Source: Clostridium acetireducens DSM 10703 (GTDB taxonomy: Bacteria > Bacillota > Clostridia > Clostridiales > Clostridiaceae). Taken from it: a stretch of 64,000 nucleotides of DNA. The stretch lies in the NCBI RefSeq assembly GCF_001758365.1, contig NZ_LZFO01000002.1:1-64000 (forward strand). Direction: 5' to 3'. Shown here piece after piece: positions 1 to 8,308 of this stretch. The notes beneath the pieces were generated by a model. That model saw only the letters and a list, made by a program, of their open reading frames with translations, did not search any database and was not told the DNA's origin. Every line of letters begins with the position of its first letter. The stretch's first letter is position 1. The position numbers were made by a program, and so were the translations under genes.

Positions 1-258
1 TAAATAATTAGAATGAATTTTAGACAATCTTAGAAGAAAAAATAAAAAAACTCCGTAATTCATCACAGGACGTGATGAGCCAATTTCCGCCCCAAGGACG
101 GGGCATAAATTGGGTAGGAGTTTTTTTATTTTTTATTCTTAGAGTGTCTTAATGAAATGACTTATTTACAAACTTTCTTTATGCTACTGTCTTATTATTT
201 TTATACAGATTATTTTTAATTATTTTCTATTTGCAAATTATATAAATGATTTTTTATT
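1..258. repeat. Palindromic element A, copy A1 (cut by window edge)
   Basis: This is the first of six copies of a palindromic repeat. The conserved core holds a hairpin with a GGAC loop (about 62-76) and a longer stem around a GCCCC/GGGGC hairpin (about 80-113). Both lie between ACTCC and GGAGT feet with A and T runs outside, as in a two-way terminator. The right arm runs from 163 and reaches the stop codon of the downstream minus-strand gene at 254-256. The left arm lies outside the window, so arm symmetry cannot be tested here. The core is inverted relative to copies A2-A5. Confidence 0.85.
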
Positions 259-670
259 TGTATTTTATTTTTCTTTGCTGCACCTTTTTAATTTCAGCAG
301 CCTTTCCTTCTAGAGGTACTAAGTCTTTTTTAGTAGTTAGATTTCGAATATTTACAATGTCTATTTGTTCTCTATTGTCTTTTCCTTTTTTACCTTTTAA
401 GCCTTGAATCACTAATAAATTTCCTTGATTTATAGCAATGAATTTAGGCTTTTTAAACCAACGGCTTTTTTTGTATATGCATTTAACAATAGTTCTACTT
501 CTTTCAGGTCTTAATAATATAGTAGCAGTTATTTTATTAAATATCCATAAAATACTTTTTTCCTCTAATTTTATGGAAACTACATTTCCCTGTACTTGAG
601 TAATTCTATCTCCATATTTTTTTAAATAAGATTGAGTGTAATAATTAGCTAATTTTTCTTTAAAACTCAT
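254..670 (-). CDS. Small basic protein of unknown function
   Basis: The gene encodes 138 residues beginning MSFKEKLANYY. The start at 670 is chosen because AAAGGAG lies about nine bases upstream on this strand; a reading frame that starts further up at 826 has no such site. The protein is lysine and arginine rich, with no membrane segment or signal peptide. The middle reads like short beta strands (LLVIQGLKGKKG) and the tail is a charged helix. I do not recognise the family. The gene sits between copies A1 and A2 of the palindromic element, whose cores face opposite ways, and its stop codon touches the A1 arm. The roughly 250 bases upstream hold AT-rich promoter-like DNA and nothing else I can name. 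Confidence 0.6.
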   Translation of the reverse strand: MSFKEKLANYYTQSYLKKYGDRITQVQGNVVSIKLEEKSILWIFNKITATILLRPERSRTIVKCIYKKSRWFKKPKFIAINQGNLLVIQGLKGKKGKDNREQIDIVNIRNLTTKKDLVPLEGKAAEIKKVQQRKIKYK

Positions 671-917
671 ACGTATAACTCCTTTGCTTATTGTTTTATT
701 GTTATATATAAATGTATAATAAACATTCAATGAATTAATCAAAAAATTTAAAATTAATCTATAGAATTTTATGTATATTATAGCATAGTATTTATTTTTT
801 TGAAATATACTAATATATATTAACAATTATCTGATTAATTATAGTTTTAACAAAAGAAATATAATAAATGTAATTATAATTATGTAATATTATGGTAGTA
901 AATATTGCAAAAATAAA

Positions 918-1319
918 ATTTATATGAATTAACTTATACTGTTGAATAAAAAATCGTTGATGTAATTTGCAAATAGAAAATAATTAAAAATAATCTGTAT
1001 AAAAATAATAATACAGTAGTATAAAGAAAGTTTGTAAATAAGTCATTTCATTAAGACACTCTAAGAATAAAAAACAAAAAAACTCCTACCCAATTTATGC
1101 CCCGTCCTTGGGGCGGAAATTGGCTCATCACGTCCTGTGATGAATTACGGAGTTTTTTTATTTTTTCTTCTAAGATTGTCTAAAATTCATTCTAATTATT
1201 TACAAACTTTCTTTATACTACTGTATTATTATTTTTATACAGATTATTTTTAATTATTTTCTATTTGCAAATTACATCAACGATTTTTTATTCAACAGTA
1301 TAAGTTAATTCATATAAAT
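918..1319. repeat. Palindromic element A, copy A2 (123-bp perfect arms)
   Basis: The left arm (918-1040) and right arm (1197-1319) are exact reverse complements over 123 bp. The 156-bp interior is not symmetric outside its hairpins but is nearly identical to the interior of A4 and A5. It carries ACTCC, a stem around GCCCCGTCCTTGGGGC, a second hairpin CATCACGTCCTGTGATG, then GGAGT and a T run. It lies between the upstream ends of a minus-strand gene and deoC, so it may insulate two divergent promoters. No transposase is nearby. Confidence 0.9.
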
Positions 1320-1404
1320 GCATAATTACTTGAAAATTTTAAAATTAAAGTATAACATATATTTTACAGGTTTAGTATAATTATAAAATAATGGAGGTGT
1401 ATTT

Positions 1405-2067
1405 GTGAAAATACAAAGTATATGTAAAGTCATAGATCATACATTGTTAAAACCAGAAGCTTCCAAGGAAGATATAGAGAATTTATGCAAAGAAGCATTA
1501 AAATTTGAATTTGCGTCAGTATGCATAAATCCATGTAATGTAAAATTAGCTTATGAATATTTAAAAGATACTAATGTGAAAGTTTGCACTGTAATAGGGT
1601 TTCCATTAGGAGCAAATAAAAGTGAAGTAAAGTCTTTTGAAGCTATTGAAGCAGTTAAAGATGGAGCAAAAGAGATAGATATGGTAATAAATATAGGAAG
1701 TCTTAAAAAAGGTGATTATGATTATGTAAAAAAAGATATAAAATCTGTAGTACATGCTGTAAAAGGAAAAGCTTTAGTAAAAGTCATTATAGAGAATTGT
1801 CTTTTAGAAGAAAATGAAAAAATAAAAGCCTGTTTATTAGCAAAAGAAGCTGGTGCAGATTTTGTAAAAACATCTACAGGTTTTTCTAAATATGGTGCTA
1901 CAGTGGAAGATGTAAAGATTATGAGAAAAACCGTAGGCGAAGAAATGGGTGTAAAAGCAGCAGGGGGAATACATACTTACGAAGAAGCATTAGCCATGAT
2001 AAAAGCTGGAGCATCTAGAATAGGAGCATCAGCTTCTATAGACATATGCAATGGGGCAAAACAATAA
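1405..2067 (+). CDS. deoC: Deoxyribose-phosphate aldolase
   Basis: DeoC cleaves 2-deoxyribose 5-phosphate to glyceraldehyde 3-phosphate and acetaldehyde in deoxynucleoside catabolism in the cytoplasm. At 220 residues it has the usual bacterial length. The catalytic set is visible: Asp92 (EIDMVINIG), Schiff-base Lys155 (DFVKTSTGF) and Lys184 (GVKAAGGI). It starts at GTG 1405, six bases after TGGAGGTG. A TATAAT at 1376-1381 could be its -10 box. It stands alone, without deoD, deoB or pdp. Its stop codon falls inside the left arm of palindrome A3, which probably terminates it. Confidence 0.96.
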   Translation: MKIQSICKVIDHTLLKPEASKEDIENLCKEALKFEFASVCINPCNVKLAYEYLKDTNVKVCTVIGFPLGANKSEVKSFEAIEAVKDGAKEIDMVINIGSLKKGDYDYVKKDIKSVVHAVKGKALVKVIIENCLLEENEKIKACLLAKEAGADFVKTSTGFSKYGATVEDVKIMRKTVGEEMGVKAAGGIHTYEEALAMIKAGASRIGASASIDICNGAKQ

Positions 2068-2316
2068 TTAAATAAATATAATAATACTTAAGTGCCTGAG
2101 ATGTAGCAATACATTTTGTAAATAAATCATTTCATTAATACACTCTAAGAATAAAAAATAAAAAAACTCCTACCCAATTTATGCCCCATCCTTGGGCGGA
2201 AATTGGGTAGGAGTTTTTTATTTTTTTCTAAGAGTGTCTAAAATTTATTCAAATTATTTACAAAATGCATTGCTACATCTCAGGCACTTAAGTATTATTA
2301 TATTTATTTAATTATT
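2063..2316. repeat. Palindromic element A, copy A3 (single-hairpin variant)
   Basis: The arms 2063-2124 and 2255-2316 are reverse complements over 62 bp with one mismatch. Their sequence is unrelated to the outer arms of A2, A4 and A5 except for the last few bases at the core. The left arm begins two bases before the deoC stop codon. The core lacks the second (CATCAC/GTGATG) hairpin, so CTCCTACCCAATTT pairs directly with AAATTGGGTAGGAG to make one uninterrupted stem, followed by T runs. It is likely a terminator for deoC. Confidence 0.88.
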
Positions 2317-2402
2317 TCAAAATTTTGTATCTATTTATCATTGTAAGAATATTAATATAATAAATGAGTTTTGTAGAATCTTTTTCTGAAAGGGGGATAA
2401 GT

Positions 2403-4712
2403 ATGAGAAATAAATTAAAATCAGAGGAAGTAGTATATAAATTTGATTTAACAGGTATAAAATTAGATAATAATAAAAATTATATGCCAGAATATGAACA
2501 GGTGTATGAAAATATAAAAACTGCTTTGCAAATTAATAAATTTGGATATAATGTTTATTTAATAGATGATTTTTCTATGGATAAATTAAATAACATAACT
2601 GACTTTATAAAAGAAAATGTAAAAAATAAAGAAAAACCTAAAGATATATGTTATGTAATTTATGAAGATGAAAAAAGTCCAGAAGCTTTATTTTTGAAAA
2701 ATGGAAAAGGTAATTTATTAAAGAAAACTCTTCATAATATACAAGAAGAGTATAGCAAAATTGTGATTAATTTTTATTTAAATTCTTCTATAAAAGAGAA
2801 AGAAGAAATTTTAGAAAATATGCAGAAAAAAAGAAATGAAATAGTAGGTAGTTTAATTGAGGAAGCAGAGGAAAGTGGATTTCAAATTAAAGTATATAAA
2901 AGTGGATTTAAATTTTTACCAACAAAAGATGGAAAGCCAATAACAGAAAAAGAATATGAAATTTTAGGAGAATATGAAAAAGAAGAAATTTTAAATAAAT
3001 TAAATATATTAAAGAAAAAAGCACAAAATATATTAATTATGTTAGAAGAAAATGAAAATAAAGATTTAAATAAAATAAAAAAAATAATGAAAGAATATTT
3101 ATCAAAAAAAATTTACAGTTTAAAAGAAAATTATAAGGAAGATTTTAAAGAAGATAAAAATGTTATTGAATATTTAAATTTTGTATGCAATAAAATAGGA
3201 GAATCTTTAGCAAATATTTATAGTATAAACTACGATGATGATGAAGAATTAATAAGTAAATCTATATACAAATATGATGTAAATGTAATAGTAGATAATA
3301 GTAAAAATTCAAAACCTCCAATAATATTTGAAGAAGATCCTAGTGTAAATAATCTATTAGGCAGCATAGAATATGAAAATAGAAATGGTATATATGTTAC
3401 AGATTTAAATTTAATAAAATCAGGTGCTTTATTAAAAGCCAATGGAGGGTGTTTAATATTAAGAGTTAATAGTTTATTTTCTAATGCTAATGCCTATTAT
3501 TACTTAAAAAAATCACTTTTAAGTGGCAAAGTTAGGTTAGATTATAATAGAGGTTATTTAGAACTTTTATCATTAAGCGGATTAAACCCTAAACCTATAG
3601 ATATAAATGAAACTGTAATATTAGTAGGAGATTATAGTGTATATGATTTATTATACAGTTACGATGAAGATTTTAAAAAAATATTCAAAATAAAATCAGA
3701 ATACAATCCTATAATTGACATAAATAAATCAAATAAAGAATTTTTTGTAGATAATATATATATGAATTGCAAAAAAAATAATTTAAAACCATTAACAGAT
3801 GATGCTATAAAAGAATTAGCTAAATATTTATCTAGAAAAGCAGAATATAAAAATAAATTATATATGGATAATTACGAATTAAATAAAATTTTAATATTAG
3901 CTAACAGTAATATTGAAGAAAAAAATCAAGATTATATAGAGAAAACAGATATAATAAATATAGTTTGCAAAGAAGAAATTTTGGAAAAAGAAGTTTTAGA
4001 AAAATATAAAGAAAATACACTGTTAATAGATGTTAAAGATAAATCTATAGGGCAAATAAATGGACTTTCTGTAATAGACATGGGCTACTATAGATTTGGA
4101 AGACCTATTAAAATAACTTGCAGTTGTTATAATGGTACAGGAAATATTATTGATATACAAAAGGAAAGCAATTTAAGTGGAAACATCCACAATAAAGCCA
4201 TAAACACATTAAGAGGATATATAAATACTTTAGTAAATAATTACGAAGTTCTTCCAGTAGATTTTCATTTGAATTTTGAACAAATTTACGGAAAAGTGGA
4301 TGGAGATAGTGCCTCTGTAGCAGAAGCTATAGCAATTATTTCTGCTTTAAGTAAAATACCTATAAAACAAAATATAGCAGTAACTGGTTCTGTAAATCAA
4401 TTTGGCAAAGTACAACCTATAGGAGGAGTTAATGACAAAATAGAAGGGTTCTTTAAAGTTTGCAAAACAATAGATACCATAGAGAACAAAGGTGTGTTAA
4501 TTCCTAAATCCAATACAAAAAACCTAGTTTTGAACGAGGAAGTAGAAAAGTCTATACAAGAAGGTAAATTTAATATATACTACATGGAAAACATGAAAGA
4601 TGCTGTAGAAATTTTACTAGATATAGAAGAAAGAAACAAAGTAGATTTTGTACTAGACAGCATAGAAAAAGAAGTAAAAAAATATAGCTCTAAAAAAAGA
4701 TATAGAAGATAA
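2403..4712 (+). CDS. Lon-family (AAA_32/LonB-like) protease with a degenerate ATPase part
   Basis: The gene encodes a 769-residue member of the Lon-like group that includes E. coli YcbZ. The C-terminal protease domain has an intact Ser/Lys dyad: Ser636 in DGDSASVAEA and Lys679 in GGVNDKIEGF. The middle keeps the family block LIKSGALLKANGGCLIL. Where relatives carry a P-loop after a strand like YNIFV, this protein reads YNVYLIDDFSMDKL, with no GxxGxGKT. The usual acidic residue after GGYLIL is Arg here. I infer a protease that is ATP-independent or driven some other way. ATG 2403 follows AAGGGGG; an upstream in-frame ATG at 2364 has no ribosome site. The last 12 codons lie in palindrome arm A4. 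Confidence 0.85.
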   Translation: MRNKLKSEEVVYKFDLTGIKLDNNKNYMPEYEQVYENIKTALQINKFGYNVYLIDDFSMDKLNNITDFIKENVKNKEKPKDICYVIYEDEKSPEALFLKNGKGNLLKKTLHNIQEEYSKIVINFYLNSSIKEKEEILENMQKKRNEIVGSLIEEAEESGFQIKVYKSGFKFLPTKDGKPITEKEYEILGEYEKEEILNKLNILKKKAQNILIMLEENENKDLNKIKKIMKEYLSKKIYSLKENYKEDFKEDKNVIEYLNFVCNKIGESLANIYSINYDDDEELISKSIYKYDVNVIVDNSKNSKPPIIFEEDPSVNNLLGSIEYENRNGIYVTDLNLIKSGALLKANGGCLILRVNSLFSNANAYYYLKKSLLSGKVRLDYNRGYLELLSLSGLNPKPIDINETVILVGDYSVYDLLYSYDEDFKKIFKIKSEYNPIIDINKSNKEFFVDNIYMNCKKNNLKPLTDDAIKELAKYLSRKAEYKNKLYMDNYELNKILILANSNIEEKNQDYIEKTDIINIVCKEEILEKEVLEKYKENTLLIDVKDKSIGQINGLSVIDMGYYRFGRPIKITCSCYNGTGNIIDIQKESNLSGNIHNKAINTLRGYINTLVNNYEVLPVDFHLNFEQIYGKVDGDSASVAEAIAIISALSKIPIKQNIAVTGSVNQFGKVQPIGGVNDKIEGFFKVCKTIDTIENKGVLIPKSNTKNLVLNEEVEKSIQEGKFNIYYMENMKDAVEILLDIEERNKVDFVLDSIEKEVKKYSSKKRYRR

Positions 4713-5048
4713 ACAGATAAAAAATAATTAAAAATAATCTATATAAAAATAATAATACAGTGTCATAAAGAGAGTTTGTAAATAAGTCATTTCATTAAGA
4801 CACTCTAAGAATAAAAAATAAAAAAACTCCTACCCAATTTATGCCCCGTCCTTGGGGCGGAAATTGGCTCATCACGTCCTGTGATGAATTACGGAGTTTT
4901 TTTATTTTTTCTTCTAAGAGTGTCTAAAATTCATTCAAATTATTTACAAACTCTCTTTATGACACTGTATTATTATTTTTATATAGATTATTTTTAATTA
5001 TTTTTTATCTGTTTATCTTCTATATCTTTTTTTGGAGCTATATTTTTT
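4677..5048. repeat. Palindromic element A, copy A4, overlapping two convergent gene ends
   Basis: The arms 4677-4784 and 4941-5048 are reverse complements over 108 bp with one mismatch (4691 against 5034). The left arm includes the last 11 sense codons and stop of the Lon-like gene (4677-4712). The right arm ends at 5048, inside the ychF stop codon at 5047-5049. The core is the two-hairpin type, nearly identical to A2 and A5. Its position between convergent genes suits a two-way terminator. Confidence 0.9.
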
Positions 5049-6144
5049 AAACATTAAATCTAAAGTTTACTATGTCTCCGTCTTTCATTTCGTATTCTTT
5101 TCCTTCTAATCTAAAATGACCTTTTTCTTTAGCAGCAGCTTCAGAGCCACATTCTATAAGTTTGTCGTAAGAAATAACTTCTGCTCTTATAAATCCTTTT
5201 TCAATATCAGTATGAATTTTTCCAGCGGCTTTTGGAGCTTTAGTTCCATTTTTTATAGTCCAAGCTCTAACTTCGTCACTTCCAGCAGTTAAGAAGCTTA
5301 TAAGTCCTAATAGTTTATAGCTTGAAGTTATTAATTTATCTAATCCTGCTTCATCTAAGCCATATTCTTTAAGCATTTCTTCTCTATCTTCATCTTCTAG
5401 AGAAGCTAATTCTTCTTCAACTTTACCACAAATTGGAACAACTTCTGAATTTTCTTTTTCAGCGTATTCTTTAACTTTTTTAACATATTCATTTTCCAAA
5501 TTTCCAGATAATAAATCATCTTCGGATAAATTTGTTACATAAAGTACTGGTTTAGAAGTAAGAAGGAAATATTCTTTTACATAGTTTTTCTCATCATCAG
5601 TAACTTCTAAAGTTCTTACTGGTTTTCCATCTTCTAAGTGTTGTTTTACTTTTAACATAAATTCATATTCTGTTTTAGCTTTTTTATCTCCGCTTTTAAC
5701 ACTCTTTGCTATTTTTTCAATTCTTCTGTCCATTACTTCTATATCAGAGAAAATAAGTTCTAAGTTTATAGTTTCAATATCTCTTATAGGATCAATAGAA
5801 CCATCTACATGGACTATATTTTCATCATCAAAGCATCTAACTACATGAACTATAGCAGCTACTTCTCTTATATGAGATAAAAATTTATTTCCTAATCCTT
5901 CACCTTTGCTGGCACCTTTAACTAATCCAGCTATATCATAAAATTCAATAGTAGTGTAAATTTTCTTTTTTGGGTTATACATTTCTTCAAGTACATCTAA
6001 TCTTTTATCTGGAACAGTAACAACTCCTACATTTGGTTCTATTGTACAAAAAGGATAGTTTGCTGCTTCAGCACCTGCCTTTGTAATAGCGTTAAATAAA
6101 GTACTTTTACCTACGTTTGGTAAACCTACGATTCCTAGTTTCAT
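5047..6144 (-). CDS. ychF: Ribosome-binding ATPase YchF/Ola1 (Obg family)
   Basis: YchF is a conserved P-loop NTPase that binds ribosomes, prefers ATP to GTP, and is linked to translation and stress responses. The 365-residue length is standard. Visible parts are the G1 loop GLPNVGKST near the N-terminus, the G3 region DIAGLVKGASKGEGLG, and NLSE in place of the GTP-specific NKxD, as expected for this ATPase. The C-terminal TGS domain ends in GDIVNFRFNV. A GGAAAGGA site lies a little over ten bases upstream. It is convergent with the Lon-like gene across palindrome A4 and divergent from the blaI-like gene. Confidence 0.97.
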   Translation of the reverse strand: MKLGIVGLPNVGKSTLFNAITKAGAEAANYPFCTIEPNVGVVTVPDKRLDVLEEMYNPKKKIYTTIEFYDIAGLVKGASKGEGLGNKFLSHIREVAAIVHVVRCFDDENIVHVDGSIDPIRDIETINLELIFSDIEVMDRRIEKIAKSVKSGDKKAKTEYEFMLKVKQHLEDGKPVRTLEVTDDEKNYVKEYFLLTSKPVLYVTNLSEDDLLSGNLENEYVKKVKEYAEKENSEVVPICGKVEEELASLEDEDREEMLKEYGLDEAGLDKLITSSYKLLGLISFLTAGSDEVRAWTIKNGTKAPKAAGKIHTDIEKGFIRAEVISYDKLIECGSEAAAKEKGHFRLEGKEYEMKDGDIVNFRFNV

Positions 6145-6269
6145 ATATGTACACAGTCCTTTCCTATCTTAAGTATAATTCTTCCTAAATTATACTCTAC
6201 AGAGATTATTATTTCAACATTTAAGTTATGATTGTAAATTTCATATTTATAATAAATTAGTATTTGATA

Positions 6270-6322
6270 TTGACAAATATAAATTAAAAGTATAATATTT
6301 ATCTATAAATTACATTTGTAAT
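6270..6322 (+). promoter_or_regulatory. Promoter and BlaI-type operator of the blaI-blaR1 pair
   Basis: TTGACA at 6270-6275 is followed 17 bases later by TAATAT at 6293-6298 (or 15 bases later by TATAAT). Just downstream, near the expected transcription start, is the perfect palindrome ATTACA-TT-TGTAAT at 6309-6322. It has the TACAnnTGTA core of BlaI/MecI operators. A matching palindrome sits before the subtilase gene at 8259. Confidence 0.78.
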
Positions 6323-6337
6323 CTAAGGAGTGTTATT

Positions 6338-6709
6338 ATGGCTAAATTACCCAAAATATCTGAGTCAGAGTGGGAAGTTATGAAAGTAATATGGGATAAT
6401 AATCCTTGTAGCGCTAATTATGTTATAGAAAATTTGGAAGAAAAAATGGATTGGAAACCTAAAACTATAAAAACTTTAATAAGTAGATTAGTGAAAAAAG
6501 AAGTATTAGCATTTAAAGTAGAAGGAAGATGCTACAATTATTATCCTTTATTAAAAAAAGAAGATTGTATAAAAGAAGAAAGCAGATCTTTTTTACACAA
6601 AGTATTTAATGGCGTGGCTAAAGATATGGTATTGAATTTTATAGAAGATCATAATCTTACAGATGAAGATATAGAGGACTTAAAAAAAGTTTTAGAAAAG
6701 AGAAAATAA
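6338..6709 (+). CDS. BlaI/MecI-family winged-helix repressor
   Basis: The 123-residue protein has the BlaI/MecI layout: an N-terminal winged helix (SESEWEVMKVIWDN, then KTIKTLISRLVKKEVL as the recognition region) and a C-terminal helical dimer part ending EDIEDLKKVLEKRK. Such repressors hold an operator shut until a partner M56 metalloprotease triggers their cleavage. The partner gene starts one base after this stop codon. The start has AAGGAG upstream. Matching operators lie before this gene and before the subtilase gene, so I infer one regulon. Confidence 0.92.
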   Translation: MAKLPKISESEWEVMKVIWDNNPCSANYVIENLEEKMDWKPKTIKTLISRLVKKEVLAFKVEGRCYNYYPLLKKEDCIKEESRSFLHKVFNGVAKDMVLNFIEDHNLTDEDIEDLKKVLEKRK

Positions 6710-6710
6710 T

Positions 6711-8198
6711 ATGGATAAGATAATATTTTATACATTTTTAGTTTTTAAATTAATTATAGAATTATCAATTTTTTCTATAATACCTATAATACTTATAAGT
6801 ATTATAAATAAACTTTTCAATAAAAAAATCTCTGTAAATTTTCAATATATACTTTATATTTTTATATTAGTAAGATTAATTTTGCCTATAATGCCTAAAA
6901 GTTCTTTAAGTTTATATAATAAATTAGAAATATTAAATAAATCAAATCATAAAAATAATATAGTATATATGATGAAAAATGAATATAATTTTAAAAGTTA
7001 TGATAGTAGTTTAAATTATTATAAAGAAATAAAGAATGAAAACTTTAAACAACCTAAATATATAAGTTTTTTACATATTATAAGTAACTCTCATTCTTAC
7101 ATAAAGTACTTGTTTATATTATGGTATATAGGATTAAGTACATTAATAGTATGCAATACAATAAAATATATAAAGTTTTGTAAAAAAATAAAGTGTATTA
7201 AACAAATAGATAATCCCGAAGTAGTAACCATTTTATTAGAATGTAAAGAGTTTCTTAAAATTAAATCAAAATTTAAGCTAATAGAATTAGATTTTATAAA
7301 TAGTCCTGCTATATTTGGATTTAAAAATCCTGTAATATTAATTCCAAAAGGATTATTAACAGAGATTAAAAAAGAAGATATAAAAAATATATTTTTACAT
7401 GAATTATGTCATTATAAAAGAAAAGATATTTATATTTTATATTTAGCTAAAATTATTTGTATATTATATTGGTTTAACCCTTTAATTTGGTATACTGTGG
7501 ACAAGTTAAAGAAAACATTAGAATTAAGTTGTGATGAAATGGTACTTTCATATATAAATACAGAAGAAAAGTTAAGTTATGGACATACTATAATAAATCT
7601 TCTTGCTTATTCAAAAAATAATTCAAAAATATATATGCCTTTAAATATGGTAGGAAATAAAAAAGAGATTACCAAAAGAGTATTATTTATACGTAATTTT
7701 AAAAAGAAAAGCTTATGTATTACAATTTTATCTTTAATTAGTGTACTTTTAATTGGTGGAATTATGTTAACAGAATGTAATAAAACAGTTTCTGCAGCCA
7801 TTGATAAAGATATATCCTCTAATTACATAATAGATGAAAAAGGACGAATTAGAAAAATAGAAAATACAAATATTTCATTTACTAAAGATGATAAGGTTAT
7901 AGGCAAATGGATATCTGTAGATTTTGTAAAAAATGTAAAAGAATTTAATCCAAATAAAAGAAATTGTAAAGACGACTTATATCTTAAGAATTTAGAGTTC
8001 TTCCAAAATGGAAAAACAAATATAAAAATTTGGAACTGGTCAAAAGATTTAATTATAGATTTTTGTGATAAAACAGTTAGTAAATATTATATAAAAAATA
8101 TAAATAATGATGAATATATGTTTTTACAATGGAAAAGTGGAGATTATATATTAAGGAATAGAACACCAGAATATTATGTATTAAAAAAAGTTAAGTAA
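6711..8198 (+). CDS. BlaR1/MecR1-like M56 membrane metalloprotease, novel sensor end
   Basis: The 495-residue membrane protein has several hydrophobic helices in its first half. The gluzincin motif HELCH is at residues 230-234, with the downstream ELSCDEMVL block typical of family M56. After a helix near residues 330-350 comes an outside domain of about 140 residues. That domain lacks the SxxK, SxN and KTG motifs of the BlaR1 penicillin sensor, so the ligand is probably not a beta-lactam. It may sense its surroundings and signal by cleaving the adjacent repressor. It is translationally linked to the repressor gene and upstream of the subtilase gene. Confidence 0.85.
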   Translation: MDKIIFYTFLVFKLIIELSIFSIIPIILISIINKLFNKKISVNFQYILYIFILVRLILPIMPKSSLSLYNKLEILNKSNHKNNIVYMMKNEYNFKSYDSSLNYYKEIKNENFKQPKYISFLHIISNSHSYIKYLFILWYIGLSTLIVCNTIKYIKFCKKIKCIKQIDNPEVVTILLECKEFLKIKSKFKLIELDFINSPAIFGFKNPVILIPKGLLTEIKKEDIKNIFLHELCHYKRKDIYILYLAKIICILYWFNPLIWYTVDKLKKTLELSCDEMVLSYINTEEKLSYGHTIINLLAYSKNNSKIYMPLNMVGNKKEITKRVLFIRNFKKKSLCITILSLISVLLIGGIMLTECNKTVSAAIDKDISSNYIIDEKGRIRKIENTNISFTKDDKVIGKWISVDFVKNVKEFNPNKRNCKDDLYLKNLEFFQNGKTNIKIWNWSKDLIIDFCDKTVSKYYIKNINNDEYMFLQWKSGDYILRNRTPEYYVLKKVK

Positions 8199-8202
8199 TA
8201 TT

Positions 8203-8244
8203 TTTCTTATTAGAGATATCACCTTTGGTAGCTCTAATAAGAAA
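8203..8244 (+). terminator. Hairpin terminator after the blaR1-like gene
   Basis: TTTCTTATTAGAG (8203-8215) pairs exactly with CTCTAATAAGAAA (8232-8244), a 13-bp stem with a 16-base loop, followed by ATTTTAT. It starts five bases after the stop codon. It separates the two-gene signalling unit from the subtilase gene, which has its own operator. Confidence 0.6.
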
Positions 8245-8258
8245 TTTTATCCCTTAAG

Positions 8259-8274
8259 GATTACAAATGTAATC
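8259..8274 (+). promoter_or_regulatory. BlaI-type operator before the subtilase gene
   Basis: GATTACAAATGTAATC is a 16-bp palindrome apart from its two central bases and contains TACAnnTGTA. Its half-sites match those of the operator at 6309-6322. It lies 35 bases before the subtilase start codon, so the repressor would block transcription start or early elongation. I see no clear -35/-10 pair beside it. Confidence 0.72.
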
Positions 8275-8308
8275 TTTAACACAAGATTAAATTTTAAGGA
8301 GGATTATT

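Noticed and set aside
1041-1196. The family A core as a riboswitch
   Set aside because: It occurs mostly after genes, in both orientations, with mirrored arms; it is a repeat element, not a leader.
2403-4712. The Lon-like gene as a pseudogene because its ATP loop is missing
   Set aside because: The frame is uninterrupted over 769 residues and the protease dyad and surrounding blocks are intact.
6338-8198. A beta-lactam resistance sensor pair
   Set aside because: The BlaR1-like protein lacks the penicillin-binding motifs in its outer domain and no beta-lactamase gene is present; the regulated gene appears to be a subtilase.
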